Notes: generated by a model from the sequence alone, not told the origin. Shown: positions 1 to 8,857, numbered from the stretch's first letter. The stretch: 64,000 nt of DNA from DATMRF01 sp035566435 (GCA_035566435.1 DATMRF010000141.1:1-64000); one strand, 5' to 3'. Program-made: numbers and translations.

Positions 1-1
1 C

Positions 2-637
2 CCCATCCTACCCCACTCCCCCTGGCGTCCGGGCAAAGCCCGCAACGGCAAAATCGCCCGCCTGCCCGAACCGCTCCGCGAAACCGTCAACCTCCTGCTC
101 CTGGACGGCCTCACCTACGAAGCCATCATCGCCAAACTCGGCGACGCCGGCAAACACCTCACCTACCACAACCTTAAGCGCTGGCGTCAGGGCGGTTACC
201 AGGACTGGCTCCTCGCCCGCCAAAGCGGTGACCGCGCCCGCATCCGCGAACAGGTCCTCCAGAAGCTCGTCAGCCAGAGTAACCCCAAGGATCTCCCCTC
301 CAAGCTGGCTGCCGCGGTCGCCTCACAGTACATGCAGTTCTTTCTGGATTTCGACGCCACCTCGCTCAGAGAAAACCTCCAGTCCGACGCCGGTTCCTTC
401 ATCTCCCTGCTCAACAGCGTGGCCAAAACGGCCCACCACGGCCTCGACTGCGCCAAAGCCCGCCGCAAGGAAACCAGCCTCCCCGCCTCCCTGGCAGCAG
501 CGAAGGACCCTCAACCCGCTCCGGGACCAATCTCGACCAATCTCGACCAATCTCGACCAATGAGCGCCGATGAGCGCCAACAAAAAAGTTTTTCCCCCGA
601 CCGGCCTTCCCTTGCCTTTGAACCGGAATGCAGTTAA
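2..637 (+). CDS. Small helix-turn-helix-like protein, 5' end outside window
   Basis: The frame is open from the window edge to a TAA at 635-637, so the start lies upstream or is unrecognised. The readable part begins near 'RNGKIARLP', followed by a segment with 'LTYEAIIAKLG' and 'NLKRWRQGGYQDWL', which looks like a helix-turn-helix with a recognition helix ending in a Trp-rich patch. The tail is low complexity and is encoded by a 10-bp tandem repeat (525-560). A second, shorter copy with the same 'NGKIARLP' motif lies at 700-996. Similar small proteins with repetitive tails are, to my recollection, common in Verrucomicrobiota, but I know of no assigned function. A DNA-binding role is inference. 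Confidence 0.55.
   Translation, partial: PILPHSPWRPGKARNGKIARLPEPLRETVNLLLLDGLTYEAIIAKLGDAGKHLTYHNLKRWRQGGYQDWLLARQSGDRARIREQVLQKLVSQSNPKDLPSKLAAAVASQYMQFFLDFDATSLRENLQSDAGSFISLLNSVAKTAHHGLDCAKARRKETSLPASLAAAKDPQPAPGPISTNLDQSRPMSADERQQKSFSPDRPSLAFEPECS
525..560. repeat. Tandem 10-bp repeat, unit TCTCGACCAA
   Basis: Three perfect units at 531-560 are preceded by a partial unit. The repeat sits inside the reading frame of the first gene and encodes a repetitive 'STNLDQSRP' tail. A related unit (GAACCAATCC) follows the paralogous gene at 1041-1070. Confidence 0.85.
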
Positions 638-699
638 CAATCACCACGCCGTCCCTCCGCGTTCCGGGAACCATCAACTATCGACTATCAACCACTCCC

Positions 700-996
700 A
701 TGACCGCCACCCCCGAAATCGAAATCCTCGCCAGCGAACTCGCTGACGCCGCCTCCCCACCCGCTAACCTCCGCCATAACGGCAAAATCGCCCGGCTCCC
801 CAAAGAAACCCGCGATATGCTCATCCACACCCTTTGTCACCAATCCAACTCCGCCCTCAGAGTGGAAAAACATCGCCTGAGCCAGGAACTCCTGGCCGCC
901 CACTCCGCCATCAAGCCAAATCAAGGTGAATCAAGCCCCGGCACAAATTTCAGCCCAAGTGCAGCATCCCTGTCCATCAGTGTTCATCCAGGGTGA
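700..996 (+). CDS. Shortened paralogue of the first gene
   Basis: A 98-residue product starting at ATG 700. Residues about 26-40 contain 'NGKIARLPKETRDML', clearly related to 'NGKIARLPEPLRE' in the gene at 2-637. After that the sequence diverges: the 'LTYEAII' and 'RWRQGGYQDWL' segments are missing, and the tail is Ser/Pro-rich. This fits an internally deleted or decaying copy, or a truncated family member. The start is preferred over the upstream ATG at 628 because the intervening stretch is repeat-like spacer. Confidence 0.45.
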   Translation: MTATPEIEILASELADAASPPANLRHNGKIARLPKETRDMLIHTLCHQSNSALRVEKHRLSQELLAAHSAIKPNQGESSPGTNFSPSAASLSISVHPG

Positions 997-1399
997 ACCC
1001 CTTTCGCAAACTAAGAACACCTGCCGAGCCCATCCGGGTCGAGTTGAGCCAATCCGAACCAATCCGAACACAAAATAATTTTTTCTGCGCGGAATTCAGC
1101 CCCGTTCGTAGGCCTGTTCCGCCGGACGCTCTTTGACATCTTAATCGCAATTGGGAAAGCCGAAGACCCCGCAAAACGCGCGCCCTCTTCCCTCGACCCC
1201 AGGGGAGAGGGCCGCCAGGGTCTGGTTCATAACCCCTTTGCCATAGCTGCCGTTGGTGTGCAGCGTGCACAAGACCAGATGCCCCGTCTGCGCGGCGTTC
1301 CTTTGCGGCCCCCTGTCCGATCCCTATGCTTCACTTGCTCTAAACATAATGATAAGGATTTATAACAACTTCTTGTAAGCGAAACCTTGCCGGCCCGGA
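997..1399. other. Intergenic spacer, no gene seen
   Basis: Apart from the tandem repeat at 1041-1070 I see no convincing coding frame. The string CTCTTTGACATCTTAA at about 1130-1145 occurs again on the opposite strand near 29,670-29,686, so it may be part of a dispersed element or a conserved promoter-like block. Confidence 0.5.
1041..1070. repeat. Tandem repeat, unit GARCCAATCC
   Basis: About two and a half 10-bp units, similar to the repeat at 525-560 and likewise followed by an A/T-rich tract. It lies 45 bp past the stop of the 700-996 gene. This suggests gene plus repeat is one duplicated module. Confidence 0.7.
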
Positions 1400-2788
1400 T
1401 TGCCTCTAGAAAAGCATGGCGAACGGCACGAGTGCTGCTACCCTGATCTTATCCATATGGCTCTGAGTGCATCGGGCGCGGTCCAGCGCAGGGTTCCGAC
1501 GAAAGGATGGCGCGCGGAGGCGGCGCCCGGCGCGTCCCGGCCGCCGCGAATGGTTGTGCTCGCCAACGACTCCGGTCCGCTCGGAGCGGCGGACTTTTCC
1601 TACGTCAACCTGGGGGATTCAGCCCGATTGTCGCTGATGTTGACTCCCCGCGGCGGCGGTTCCGTTGGAGAGCAAGTTGGGGAAATCCTCCTCACGCTGC
1701 AAGGGGCCCTCCAAAACCAGCCACGGCCGATGACGGTCACGTTTCAAACGTTGTTTCTGCGGGACGCCTCCGACCAGCCGGAGTGTGAGCGGATGCTCAC
1801 GAGCTATTATGGAGGGGAACTGCCGGTGACCAACTATGTGCTGCAACCACCCTGTTGTGGCGCGGCGGTTACACTGGAAGCCTGGGCCATCGGCGGTGAT
1901 TCGGTCCGGGTCGAGCGATTCGGCCCGCACGCGCTGGCGGTCGCTTACGACAGTATTCGGTGGGTTTATTGCGGCGGCTTCCATCCCGACGCGGCCGGGG
2001 CGGGCGCGTATTCTCAAATGACCTCGCTGTTGGAGCGGATGCGTGCTGCGCTGGCCGGAGCAGCGACCGATTTCGATCATGTGGTGCGCGCCTGGTTTTA
2101 CTTGGGCGGCATTACCGAGCCTGAGGGCGCGACCCAACGCTATATGGAAATGAACCGGGCCCGGGCAGACTTTTATCGCGACATCAGCTTTGGCCGCTCG
2201 CTTCTGGAGGCGGAGGCGTTGCATGGGATTTATCCGGCGAGCACCGGCATCGGCATGCACGGCCAGGGGCTGGTCGCCGGCTGCGTGGCGCTGCAAACCC
2301 GGCGCAAGGATGCCACGTTGGTGCACCTGGAAAACCCGCAGCAAACCCCTGCTTACGCCTATCATTCCCGCTACTCGCCCCAAAGCCCGAGGTTCTCACG
2401 GGGCATGGCCCTGGTGCTTGGGGATTACGTCACGACCTGGATCTCGGGCACGGCGAGCATCGTCAACTCCGAAAGCCGGCACGCCGGCAACATCGAACGA
2501 CAGACTGAGCAAACGATTGATAACATTGAGCGACTGGTCGCCGCGGACACTTTTGTCGCCCACGGCCTCCGCGGGGCCGGTGCGACCCTGCACGATCTGG
2601 CGAAGATCCGGGTTTATCTGAAGCGCCCTGAGGATTTTCCACAATGCAAGGCGGTTTGCGAACGTCGCTTTGGCCGCGTGCCGGCGATTTATGCGGTTGC
2701 GGATGTCTGCCGTCCCGAGTTGCTGGTGGAAATTGAAGGCGTCGCCTTCTCCCGCTGCGCCCCGGCCCCGACAACTCCGGCAAAGTGA
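1400..2788 (+). CDS. RidA/YjgF-superfamily protein, chorismatase-like
   Basis: A product of up to 462 residues with two Rid-type halves. The first centres on 'GGFHPDAAGAGAYSQM' and 'VVRAWFYLGGI'; the second on 'WISGTASIVNSES', 'TIDNIERLVA' and the C-terminal 'DVCRPELLVEIEGVAF'. The size, the two-lobed build and the C-terminal Cys...Glu segment resemble chorismatases (FkbO, Hyg5, XanB2), which turn chorismate into a benzoate or dihydrobenzoate plus pyruvate. That assignment is by family resemblance only; a plain Rid-family deaminase-like role is possible. No ribosome binding site marks the start, and ATG 1457 is a good alternative. No polyketide or aryl-polyene genes are adjacent. Confidence 0.65.
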   Translation: MPLEKHGERHECCYPDLIHMALSASGAVQRRVPTKGWRAEAAPGASRPPRMVVLANDSGPLGAADFSYVNLGDSARLSLMLTPRGGGSVGEQVGEILLTLQGALQNQPRPMTVTFQTLFLRDASDQPECERMLTSYYGGELPVTNYVLQPPCCGAAVTLEAWAIGGDSVRVERFGPHALAVAYDSIRWVYCGGFHPDAAGAGAYSQMTSLLERMRAALAGAATDFDHVVRAWFYLGGITEPEGATQRYMEMNRARADFYRDISFGRSLLEAEALHGIYPASTGIGMHGQGLVAGCVALQTRRKDATLVHLENPQQTPAYAYHSRYSPQSPRFSRGMALVLGDYVTTWISGTASIVNSESRHAGNIERQTEQTIDNIERLVAADTFVAHGLRGAGATLHDLAKIRVYLKRPEDFPQCKAVCERRFGRVPAIYAVADVCRPELLVEIEGVAFSRCAPAPTTPAK

Positions 2789-2799
2789 CCCCTCTCACC

Positions 2800-2843
2800 C
2801 CTCCGCCGTTTTCACGTTTCACGTCTTAACGCTTTAACGTCCC
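2800..2843. repeat. Degenerate 'acgTTTaacg' type spacer repeat
   Basis: A short run of imperfect units (CACGTTTCACG, TCTTAACG, CTTTAACG) between two converging genes. The same kind of sequence appears at 26,240-26,280 and much more extensively at 63,630-63,915. Confidence 0.5.
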
Positions 2844-2844
2844 A

Positions 2845-4152
2845 CTAAATCACCGTTCCCTGGGGAATCGCTCCATCCTTTGGGACCACAACAATTCCGT
2901 CGCGAATATAATATAATGGGTGGTCCACCTTTTCGGGTTTGCCGGCGGGGGAAATGACGACGTTGTCCCCAATGCGGGCGTTCTTGTCCACGATCGCGTT
3001 TTCGATGCGGCAGTTGGCACCGATGCCGATGCGCGGTTTGCCGGCTTTTTCGTGTTCGTGGATCGACTCCATCGATTCATAATAATCGCAGCCGAGGAGG
3101 ATGGTGCGATGGATGCTGGTTCCCGGCCCCACAAGGCAGCGCAGGCCGACAATGCTGTGGGAGATGGTGGCGTGGTTGATGATGCACCCGTCGCTGATGA
3201 CCGCGTGGTCGATCTGGGCGCCGTTAATCTTGGAGCCGGGCAGGAAACGGGGCCGGCTGAAGATCGGCGCGCTCATATCGAAGAAGTTGAAACGCGGCAA
3301 TTCACTTGTGACATCCAGGTTTGCCTCGAAGAAAGCCCGGATGGTTCCGATGTCTTCCCAGTAACCCTGGAACACAAAGGAGTACACCCGCAGGTCTTTG
3401 ATGGCCTGGGGAATGATGTGCTTGCCGAAATCGGTCAGGACATTCTCCAGCAGGCGGAAAATCACATCCCGGTTGAAGACGTAAATCCCCATCGAGGCCA
3501 GGAAAAATTCCTCCTGGCCCTGGATGCCCAGGCGTTCATACCAACTGGGGTCCAGGCGCAACGAATCCTGCAGCGCGCGGTCCGCGGGCTTCTCGACAAA
3601 ACGCGTGATCCGCCGGTCCGCGTCGATTTGCATGATCCCCAGACCCGGGACCTCGGGGCGCCGGACCGGGATCGTCGCGACCGAAACCTCTGCCTTGGTT
3701 TCAATGTGCTGGGCGATGATCTGCCGAAAATCCATCCGGTACAGTTGGTCACCGCTGAGGATGAGCAGGTAATCCCAGTCATGATTCCGGAAATGGATCT
3801 TGTTCTTGCGCACGGCGTCGGCGGTGCCCTGGTACCAGGAGGCGTCGGTGGATGTTTGTTCCGCCGCCAGGATTTCAACAAATCCACCGGTGAAATGATC
3901 GAACTTGTACGACTGGGAGATGTGCTGGTGAAGCGAGGCGGAGTTGAATTGTGTCAGCAGGTAAATCCGGCGTAAACCGGAGTTGATGCAGTTCGAAATG
4001 GGGATATCCACCAACCGGTATTTGCCCGCCAGCGGCACCGCCGGCTTGGAGCGTTCCTTGGTCAGGGGAAACAGCCGTGTGCCCTGGCCGCCACCCAAGA
4101 TGACAGAAAGCACGTCGCTGGTGTTCACCGACTGGCGGCCCGTTTGAGACAT
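2845..4152 (-). CDS. glgC: Glucose-1-phosphate adenylyltransferase (ADP-glucose pyrophosphorylase)
   Basis: Makes ADP-glucose from glucose-1-phosphate and ATP, the committed step of bacterial glycogen synthesis in the cytoplasm. The 435-residue product has the nucleotide-binding start 'LGGGQGTRLFPLTKERSKP', 'PISNCINSG', 'WYQGTADAVRKN', 'GDQLYRMD', 'VEKP' and 'GYWEDIGTI', followed by a left-handed beta-helix C-terminus rich in hexapeptide-like repeats. Length and motif order are typical of the family. The start at 4152 is chosen because AAAGG lies about ten bases upstream and the protein then begins close to the catalytic loop as in homologues; ATG 4185 or 4224 are longer alternatives. No other glycogen gene is adjacent. 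Confidence 0.95.
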   Translation of the reverse strand: MSQTGRQSVNTSDVLSVILGGGQGTRLFPLTKERSKPAVPLAGKYRLVDIPISNCINSGLRRIYLLTQFNSASLHQHISQSYKFDHFTGGFVEILAAEQTSTDASWYQGTADAVRKNKIHFRNHDWDYLLILSGDQLYRMDFRQIIAQHIETKAEVSVATIPVRRPEVPGLGIMQIDADRRITRFVEKPADRALQDSLRLDPSWYERLGIQGQEEFFLASMGIYVFNRDVIFRLLENVLTDFGKHIIPQAIKDLRVYSFVFQGYWEDIGTIRAFFEANLDVTSELPRFNFFDMSAPIFSRPRFLPGSKINGAQIDHAVISDGCIINHATISHSIVGLRCLVGPGTSIHRTILLGCDYYESMESIHEHEKAGKPRIGIGANCRIENAIVDKNARIGDNVVISPAGKPEKVDHPLYYIRDGIVVVPKDGAIPQGTVI

Positions 4153-4270
4153 AGCAGAACCTTTTGTTGTTGAACGCGAGGCCATTATACCCGCTTTCGC
4201 TCCCCCGCGGCAAGCATCAAGCAAATCGGGGTGCGCTTAAAAGTGTCGGTCGGCAAATATCGCCTAAAAG

Positions 4271-4365
4271 AAAGCAGCAGGGGGCTGGCGCACTCCAAGA
4301 CGCAGGCGTGGCCCTGGGCGCCTGGGCTTTCCGAAGGTTTTGGGGCGGCAGCCCTCTGCCGCTTT
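4271..4365. repeat. Palindromic dispersed element, copy 1
   Basis: Left arm 4271-4291 (AAAGCAGCAGGGGGCTGGCG...) pairs imperfectly with right arm 4345-4365 (...CAGCCCTCTGCCGCTTT). The left half also contains CGCACTCCAAGACGC, shared with a second copy at 48,025-48,117. It lies in the 434-base spacer between glgC and a small gene; the rest of that spacer shows nothing recognisable. Confidence 0.7.
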
Positions 4366-4586
4366 CGCTCCAAACGGGCTGGAGTGACCGACGGTTTTAA
4401 TCGCACCCGGGAACCCCGCACCTCCACGCACTTGGAACCTCTCAACCAGCGGAGACTGTCCCTCCAAATCAAACCCGCGCTGGGAGGGGGCCGGCGGTTT
4501 TTTTTGTGCGGATTTGGCGTTTACCCTGTCAAATCTTCGAGACGGGACGTGTCGCGGTCAACAGTTACTTACAGAAAGGCCCGGAC

Positions 4587-4781
4587 ATGAACGAGACCAG
4601 TGCCAGACCAACCGACTCGAAGGAGTCAGCCGACGCCCGGAAACCGGATCAGGAGGTCGAATCGCTCGATACCTTCATCAAGCAAATCGAGGATCGAGCT
4701 TCGGCCCAAACCCAGGTGCTTCTCGGCGTTTTGGAGCGGGAAGAAAAAGCGCATTGGCGCCATTGGGGCATTAACGAGTGA
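4587..4781 (+). CDS. Small acidic hypothetical protein
   Basis: A 64-residue hydrophilic product starting at ATG 4587, with AGAAAGG about seven to twelve bases upstream. It is rich in Asp/Glu/Lys, probably helical ('FIKQIEDRASAQTQVLLGVLEREEKAHW'-like stretch), with no signal peptide or membrane segment. I do not recognise the family. The good ribosome binding site supports a real gene over the longer upstream start. Confidence 0.5.
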   Translation: MNETSARPTDSKESADARKPDQEVESLDTFIKQIEDRASAQTQVLLGVLEREEKAHWRHWGINE

Positions 4782-4924
4782 CATCGGCGCGGGTCGAACC
4801 GTGCCAGGCCAAACCCCGATTCACACCCCCCAGCCGGGCCGGATTCGCCGGGGGCTGGAAGTTACAGAAATGTAACGGACGGTGCGTGAACAAAACCCCT
4901 CCTGTTGGGGTCTGATTTCACGAA

Positions 4925-5146
4925 ATGAAAACGCACGTCAACAGGCCTCTGGCCACGGGGCAAGTCTGGAAAACGCGAGCTGCCGACATCGAGATTCTGA
5001 AGCTGGGCAAAAGGCTCATTCACTACCGGATCACTAAACAGTTGGGCCAGAAACGAGTCAGCGCTCAAATCTCCGGCGTGGACGCCATGGCCAACTACCT
5101 GAGAGCCAACACCGCCCGACTGGCAACAGGTCCTGGCAAGAACTGA
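4925..5146 (+). CDS. Small conserved-looking hypothetical protein
   Basis: A 73-residue basic product. The middle ('VWKTRAADIEILKLGKRLIH') reads like a short beta-strand/helix domain with a regular hydrophobic pattern, and the codon choice is strong in GC at third positions. I recall similar small proteins in this kind of genome but cannot name a family. It sits alone between a small gene and a sensor kinase, all on the same strand. Confidence 0.5.
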   Translation: MKTHVNRPLATGQVWKTRAADIEILKLGKRLIHYRITKQLGQKRVSAQISGVDAMANYLRANTARLATGPGKN

Positions 5147-5263
5147 CCTTTTCTGCCGCCCCGTTCCGCCCCGCGGCTGTCTGCCAGGGTCTCTGACGAG
5201 CCTTCAAACCCGCACCGTCGTCATCGCAAGAAAGAGGTTGCGTGGCTCGCATGAAAGCGCACC

Positions 5264-7909
5264 TTGACGGTGGGACAGATGATTTGCGGCATCGACAACG
5301 CTGCGGGTTCAGGTTCGGCGGGAGCCGCGAGCAGGCCGGAAGCGTCGTTTTCGCCGCGGCGGGCCTTTCCGAGGATCCCCGCCAAAGCCAACAAGGCCGT
5401 CAAGCATTTCCAAGACTTCACCGGGCAGCCCGGGGGTTGGCGCTGGCTCGGTTCGGGTGTTCTGTCGGCCGCCCTGTTGGCGAGCATTGCCGGAGCAGGC
5501 GCGGCCGCTCCACCACCCGCCACCCTGACAAACGCAGCGTCGGTCCGTGAGCTGACAACAGACCAGGCGGAGCAGCGGTTGCCCGTAAACTTGCGAGGGG
5601 TAGTCACCTTCTCCTTCGACACGCATTCCTGTTTCGTGCAGGATGATACCGCGGGGATTTATGTCGGAAACGGCGAACAATTCGCCGCGCTGACGGCCGG
5701 TGATGTTGTCGTTGTCGAGGGGGTCTCAGGTCCTGGAGATTACGCCCCCATCGTCAAGCCCGTGTCGGTGCGGGTGGTGGGCCACACCCACCTGCCGCCG
5801 GCGCGGCGCGTCTCGTATGAAGACTTGATGGCCGGGCGTGAGGACAGCCAGTGGGTTGAGGTCGAAGGTCTGGTACGCGCTGCGCAGGCCGACCCCGCCA
5901 GCCAGCAAATCCTTGAGATTGCCACCGGAGGCGGCACGCTGACCGCGTTCGTGACCGGCTCGTCCGAATCCAACCTGGTGCAGTGGGTCGATAGCCAGGT
6001 CCGGGTCAGGGGCGTCTGTGGAACCTGGTTCAACAAATTGCGGCAGCTCTTTGGAGTTCGGTTAATGGTGCCTCGCCCTGAAGATGTTCTGGTGGTGGAG
6101 CCGGCCGCCACCAACGCCCTGGTTCAACCAGCCCAGCCCATCGGCAGCTTGCTGCGCTTTACGCCGCGCGGTTCGCACGGTCACAGGGTGAAAGTGATCG
6201 CCACGGTCGTGTTGCACCAGCCCGGGCGCGCGCTCTTCGTGCAGGATGATCAGCACGGGCTCTACGTGCAGGCGCGCCAGACCGAATCACTGCGCCCAGG
6301 CGACCGCGTCGAGGTGATCGGTTTTCCGGGCCGAGGCGAGTACACCCCCATGCTCCAGGCCGCCGTCTGGCGCAAACTCAGTGCCGGTCCCGAGCCCGAG
6401 GCGGTTCAGGTCCGGCCCGACGAGGCGCTGGGCGGGTTGCAGGATTGTCGGCTGGTGTCGATAGAGGGCCGGTTGCTGGACCATACCCACAATAACAACG
6501 AGACCGTCTTGGTGCTCGAGGCGGAGGGTCGCGTCTTTTCGGCCTATCTTGAGTCGGCCGATCCTTCCGGAGGTCTCGCACCACTTGAAACTCACAGTCG
6601 CCTGCGCTTGACGGGTGTTTGCCGCATTGAGGTTGGCGAGGATTGGCGGGCCGGCGCCGAGTGGCGCGCAAAAGCTTTTCGAATCGTGCTGCGCAGCCCA
6701 GCGGACGTGCGGGTGCTCAGTTTGCCGCCCTGGTGGACGTTGACACGATTGTTGTGGGCCGTGGGTATTCTGGCGGCCGTGGTGCTGGTTTCATTGACTT
6801 GGGTGACTGTCTTGCGCCGAAGAGTGGTCCAGCAAACGGCCATCATCCGCCGGCAACTTGAAATGGAGGGGACTCTCAAAGAACGCTACCAGGATCTCTT
6901 CGAGAGCGCCAACGACATGGTCTACACCCACGATTTAAGCGGGCGCATCACCTCGATCAATATGGCGGGTGAGCGGATGCTGGGCCGGAACCGCTCGTTT
7001 GTGCTGCAGCGCGGGCTCCTGGATTTCATCGCCGACGAACAGCGGACCGAGGCCGGCCAGTGGCTGGCGGACATCATCGATGGCACCGCCCCCGCGGCTG
7101 TGGAATGGGATTTTCTAACGTCCGCCGGCGAGCGTCTCAGAGTTGAGATCAGCACCCGGCTGATCGAGCGCGAGGGCCGGCAGGTTGAGGTTGAAGGCAT
7201 CGCCCGGGACGTAACCGAGCGCCGTCGGCTCGAACGGGAGATTCTGGAGGTAAGCACTCGCGAACAGCGCCGCATCGGGCATGACTTGCACGACGGCATC
7301 TGCCAGCAGTTGGCGGGCATCTCCTGCCTCACCGACATCCTGGCAGGTAAACTGGACGAGCAGGGCTGGCCAGAGGCCGCCGAGGCCCATAAAATTACCA
7401 GCCTGTTGAACGAGGTCAACAAGCAGACCCGTGGCGTTGCGCGCGGCTTGTTCCCCGTCCAACTGGAGGAGAACGGGCTCGTTTCAGCCCTCGAAGAGCT
7501 GGCGGAAAATGCCGGTACATTCTTCACGATCCGGTGCGAATTCCGTTGCGAAACGCCGGTCGCTGTGCGCGATCACGCCGTCGCGCATCACCTCTACTTC
7601 ATCGCGCAGGAAGCGATCGTGAATGCCGTCAAGCACGGCAAAGCCGATTTGGTCGAGCTTCGCCTGGCGGCGGAGGGCGGCCATGGGTGTGTTCTGACAA
7701 TCCAGGATAACGGGGCTGGCCTGGCTTCTCCGCCTGCGAAAAGTCGCGGAATGGGCATTCGGATCATGAAATACCGCGCCCGGCTGATCGGCGCCGAGGT
7801 GCAGATTCGCTCGCGGGCTGCCGGGGGGACAGAGGTCGTCTGCTGGTGCGCTCCCGAACCCCAGTCGCCGCCTTCTCAGCTCGCTGCTTCAGCCTCTTTC
7901 CTGGCCTGA
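5264..7909 (+). CDS. Sensor histidine kinase with OB-fold-like sensor, PAS and NarX-type kinase domains
   Basis: An 881-residue hybrid. A hydrophobic segment near residues 66-85 leads into two repeated beta-rich modules (about 100-260 and 290-465), each with a 'LFVQDD..G.YV'-like motif (CFVQDDTAGIYV, LFVQDDQHGLYV) typical of OB-fold-like extracellular sensors in Verrucomicrobiota kinases. A transmembrane helix follows at about 489-512, a PAS domain at about 542-655, a HisKA_3 dimerisation domain with the phospho-acceptor in 'GHDLHDG' near 675, and an ATPase domain with 'EAIVNAVKHG' and 'DNGAG'. The first codon is TTG 5264; ATG 5279 is the alternative. The NarL-type regulator 120 bp downstream is its likely partner. 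The signal is unknown. Confidence 0.9.
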   Translation: MTVGQMICGIDNAAGSGSAGAASRPEASFSPRRAFPRIPAKANKAVKHFQDFTGQPGGWRWLGSGVLSAALLASIAGAGAAAPPPATLTNAASVRELTTDQAEQRLPVNLRGVVTFSFDTHSCFVQDDTAGIYVGNGEQFAALTAGDVVVVEGVSGPGDYAPIVKPVSVRVVGHTHLPPARRVSYEDLMAGREDSQWVEVEGLVRAAQADPASQQILEIATGGGTLTAFVTGSSESNLVQWVDSQVRVRGVCGTWFNKLRQLFGVRLMVPRPEDVLVVEPAATNALVQPAQPIGSLLRFTPRGSHGHRVKVIATVVLHQPGRALFVQDDQHGLYVQARQTESLRPGDRVEVIGFPGRGEYTPMLQAAVWRKLSAGPEPEAVQVRPDEALGGLQDCRLVSIEGRLLDHTHNNNETVLVLEAEGRVFSAYLESADPSGGLAPLETHSRLRLTGVCRIEVGEDWRAGAEWRAKAFRIVLRSPADVRVLSLPPWWTLTRLLWAVGILAAVVLVSLTWVTVLRRRVVQQTAIIRRQLEMEGTLKERYQDLFESANDMVYTHDLSGRITSINMAGERMLGRNRSFVLQRGLLDFIADEQRTEAGQWLADIIDGTAPAAVEWDFLTSAGERLRVEISTRLIEREGRQVEVEGIARDVTERRRLEREILEVSTREQRRIGHDLHDGICQQLAGISCLTDILAGKLDEQGWPEAAEAHKITSLLNEVNKQTRGVARGLFPVQLEENGLVSALEELAENAGTFFTIRCEFRCETPVAVRDHAVAHHLYFIAQEAIVNAVKHGKADLVELRLAAEGGHGCVLTIQDNGAGLASPPAKSRGMGIRIMKYRARLIGAEVQIRSRAAGGTEVVCWCAPEPQSPPSQLAASASFLA

Positions 7910-8030
7910 ACTGCCGGAAGGGCCGCCGCCAAAACAAAAGCCGGCGAGCAGGCCGGCCAGCGCCCTCATCCCCGGAGCGGGCTTTCGGGACGTGCTTGTT
8001 TGCCAGCCGGGACTTTTCTACCTTAACGCC

Positions 8031-8708
8031 ATGAGTGCGACTGGTGAGCCGAATCCGTCCGCCCGCGTGTTGATCGTCGATGATCATCCGCTGTTCCGTC
8101 AGGGGCTGGGGCAGTTGATCGAGCACGAGCCCGGGTTGAGTGTTTGCGGCGAAGCCAAGGATGCGGAGGAGGCGATGCGTCTGGTCCGCGAAACCAAACC
8201 CGACCTCGTCATTGTGGACATTTCATTGGGCGGCTCTAGTGGGATCGACTTGATCAAGAGCCTTAAGAATGACGATCCGGAGCTGCCGTTACTGGTCGTG
8301 AGCATGCATGATGAGTCGCTTTACGCCGAACGGGCGTTGCGCGCCGGGGCTATGGGTTACGTCATGAAACACGAGCCGCCCAAAACGGTGAAAACCGCCA
8401 TCCATCGTGTGCTCGCCGGCGAAATGTATTTCAGCGAGAAGATGGCCGCTTCCTTGATCGCCAAACTCGTGCGCGGCGGCGACGGACGGGAAGAGTCGCC
8501 GGTTAGCGGGCTAAGTGACCGCGAATTGGAGGTGTTCCGGTTGCTGGGGCAAGGTAAAGGGCGGCGCGAGATCGCTGAGGAGTTGAACCTCACCCTCACC
8601 ACCATCAATTCATTCAGCGCGCGGATCAAAGAGAAATTGCATTTGAAAAACTCAGCCGAGCTGCTGCTGCACGCCATTCGCTGGACGCAGGAACAAGCTC
8701 GCAAATAA
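8031..8708 (+). CDS. NarL/FixJ-family response regulator
   Basis: A 225-residue two-domain regulator. The receiver has 'VDDHP', the phospho-acceptor Asp in 'LVIVDISLGG', 'VVSMHDE' and the Lys in 'GYVMKHEPP'. The C-terminal LuxR-type helix-turn-helix runs through 'LSDRELEVFRLLGQGKGRREIA' and 'INSFSARIKEKLHLKN'-type segments. ATG 8031 is chosen because it begins just ahead of the receiver. It follows the sensor kinase in the same direction and is most likely phosphorylated by it. Confidence 0.93.
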   Translation: MSATGEPNPSARVLIVDDHPLFRQGLGQLIEHEPGLSVCGEAKDAEEAMRLVRETKPDLVIVDISLGGSSGIDLIKSLKNDDPELPLLVVSMHDESLYAERALRAGAMGYVMKHEPPKTVKTAIHRVLAGEMYFSEKMAASLIAKLVRGGDGREESPVSGLSDRELEVFRLLGQGKGRREIAEELNLTLTTINSFSARIKEKLHLKNSAELLLHAIRWTQEQARK

Positions 8709-8829
8709 GTGCCCGGCCGTTGTGAACCGCAGCCCGTGAGCTTGGGTTGATCCCACGCTTGGAGCGCGCGAGGTGTTCCTTCGAGCCCGAATGGAGTCAT
8801 TTCCATCCCAGGATTCTGCGCGAATCCAT

Positions 8830-8857
8830 TTGACAGCACATTTTGTGTAGTCATAAT
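8830..8857 (+). promoter_or_regulatory. Sigma70-like promoter with overlapping small inverted repeat
   Basis: TTGACA at 8830-8835 and CATAAT at 8852-8857 are separated by 16 bases. The -10 box is enclosed by GTAGT...ACTAC, which could be an operator. The next rightward gene starts at about 8960. Confidence 0.45.

Noticed and set aside
525..560. CRISPR array
   Set aside because: Units are adjacent 10-mers without spacers, and no cas gene is in the window. The same holds for 32,213-32,337.
2920..3975. Long open frame on the plus strand opposite glgC
   Set aside because: It mirrors the GC-rich third positions of glgC, has no family resemblance or ribosome binding site, and glgC is certain.
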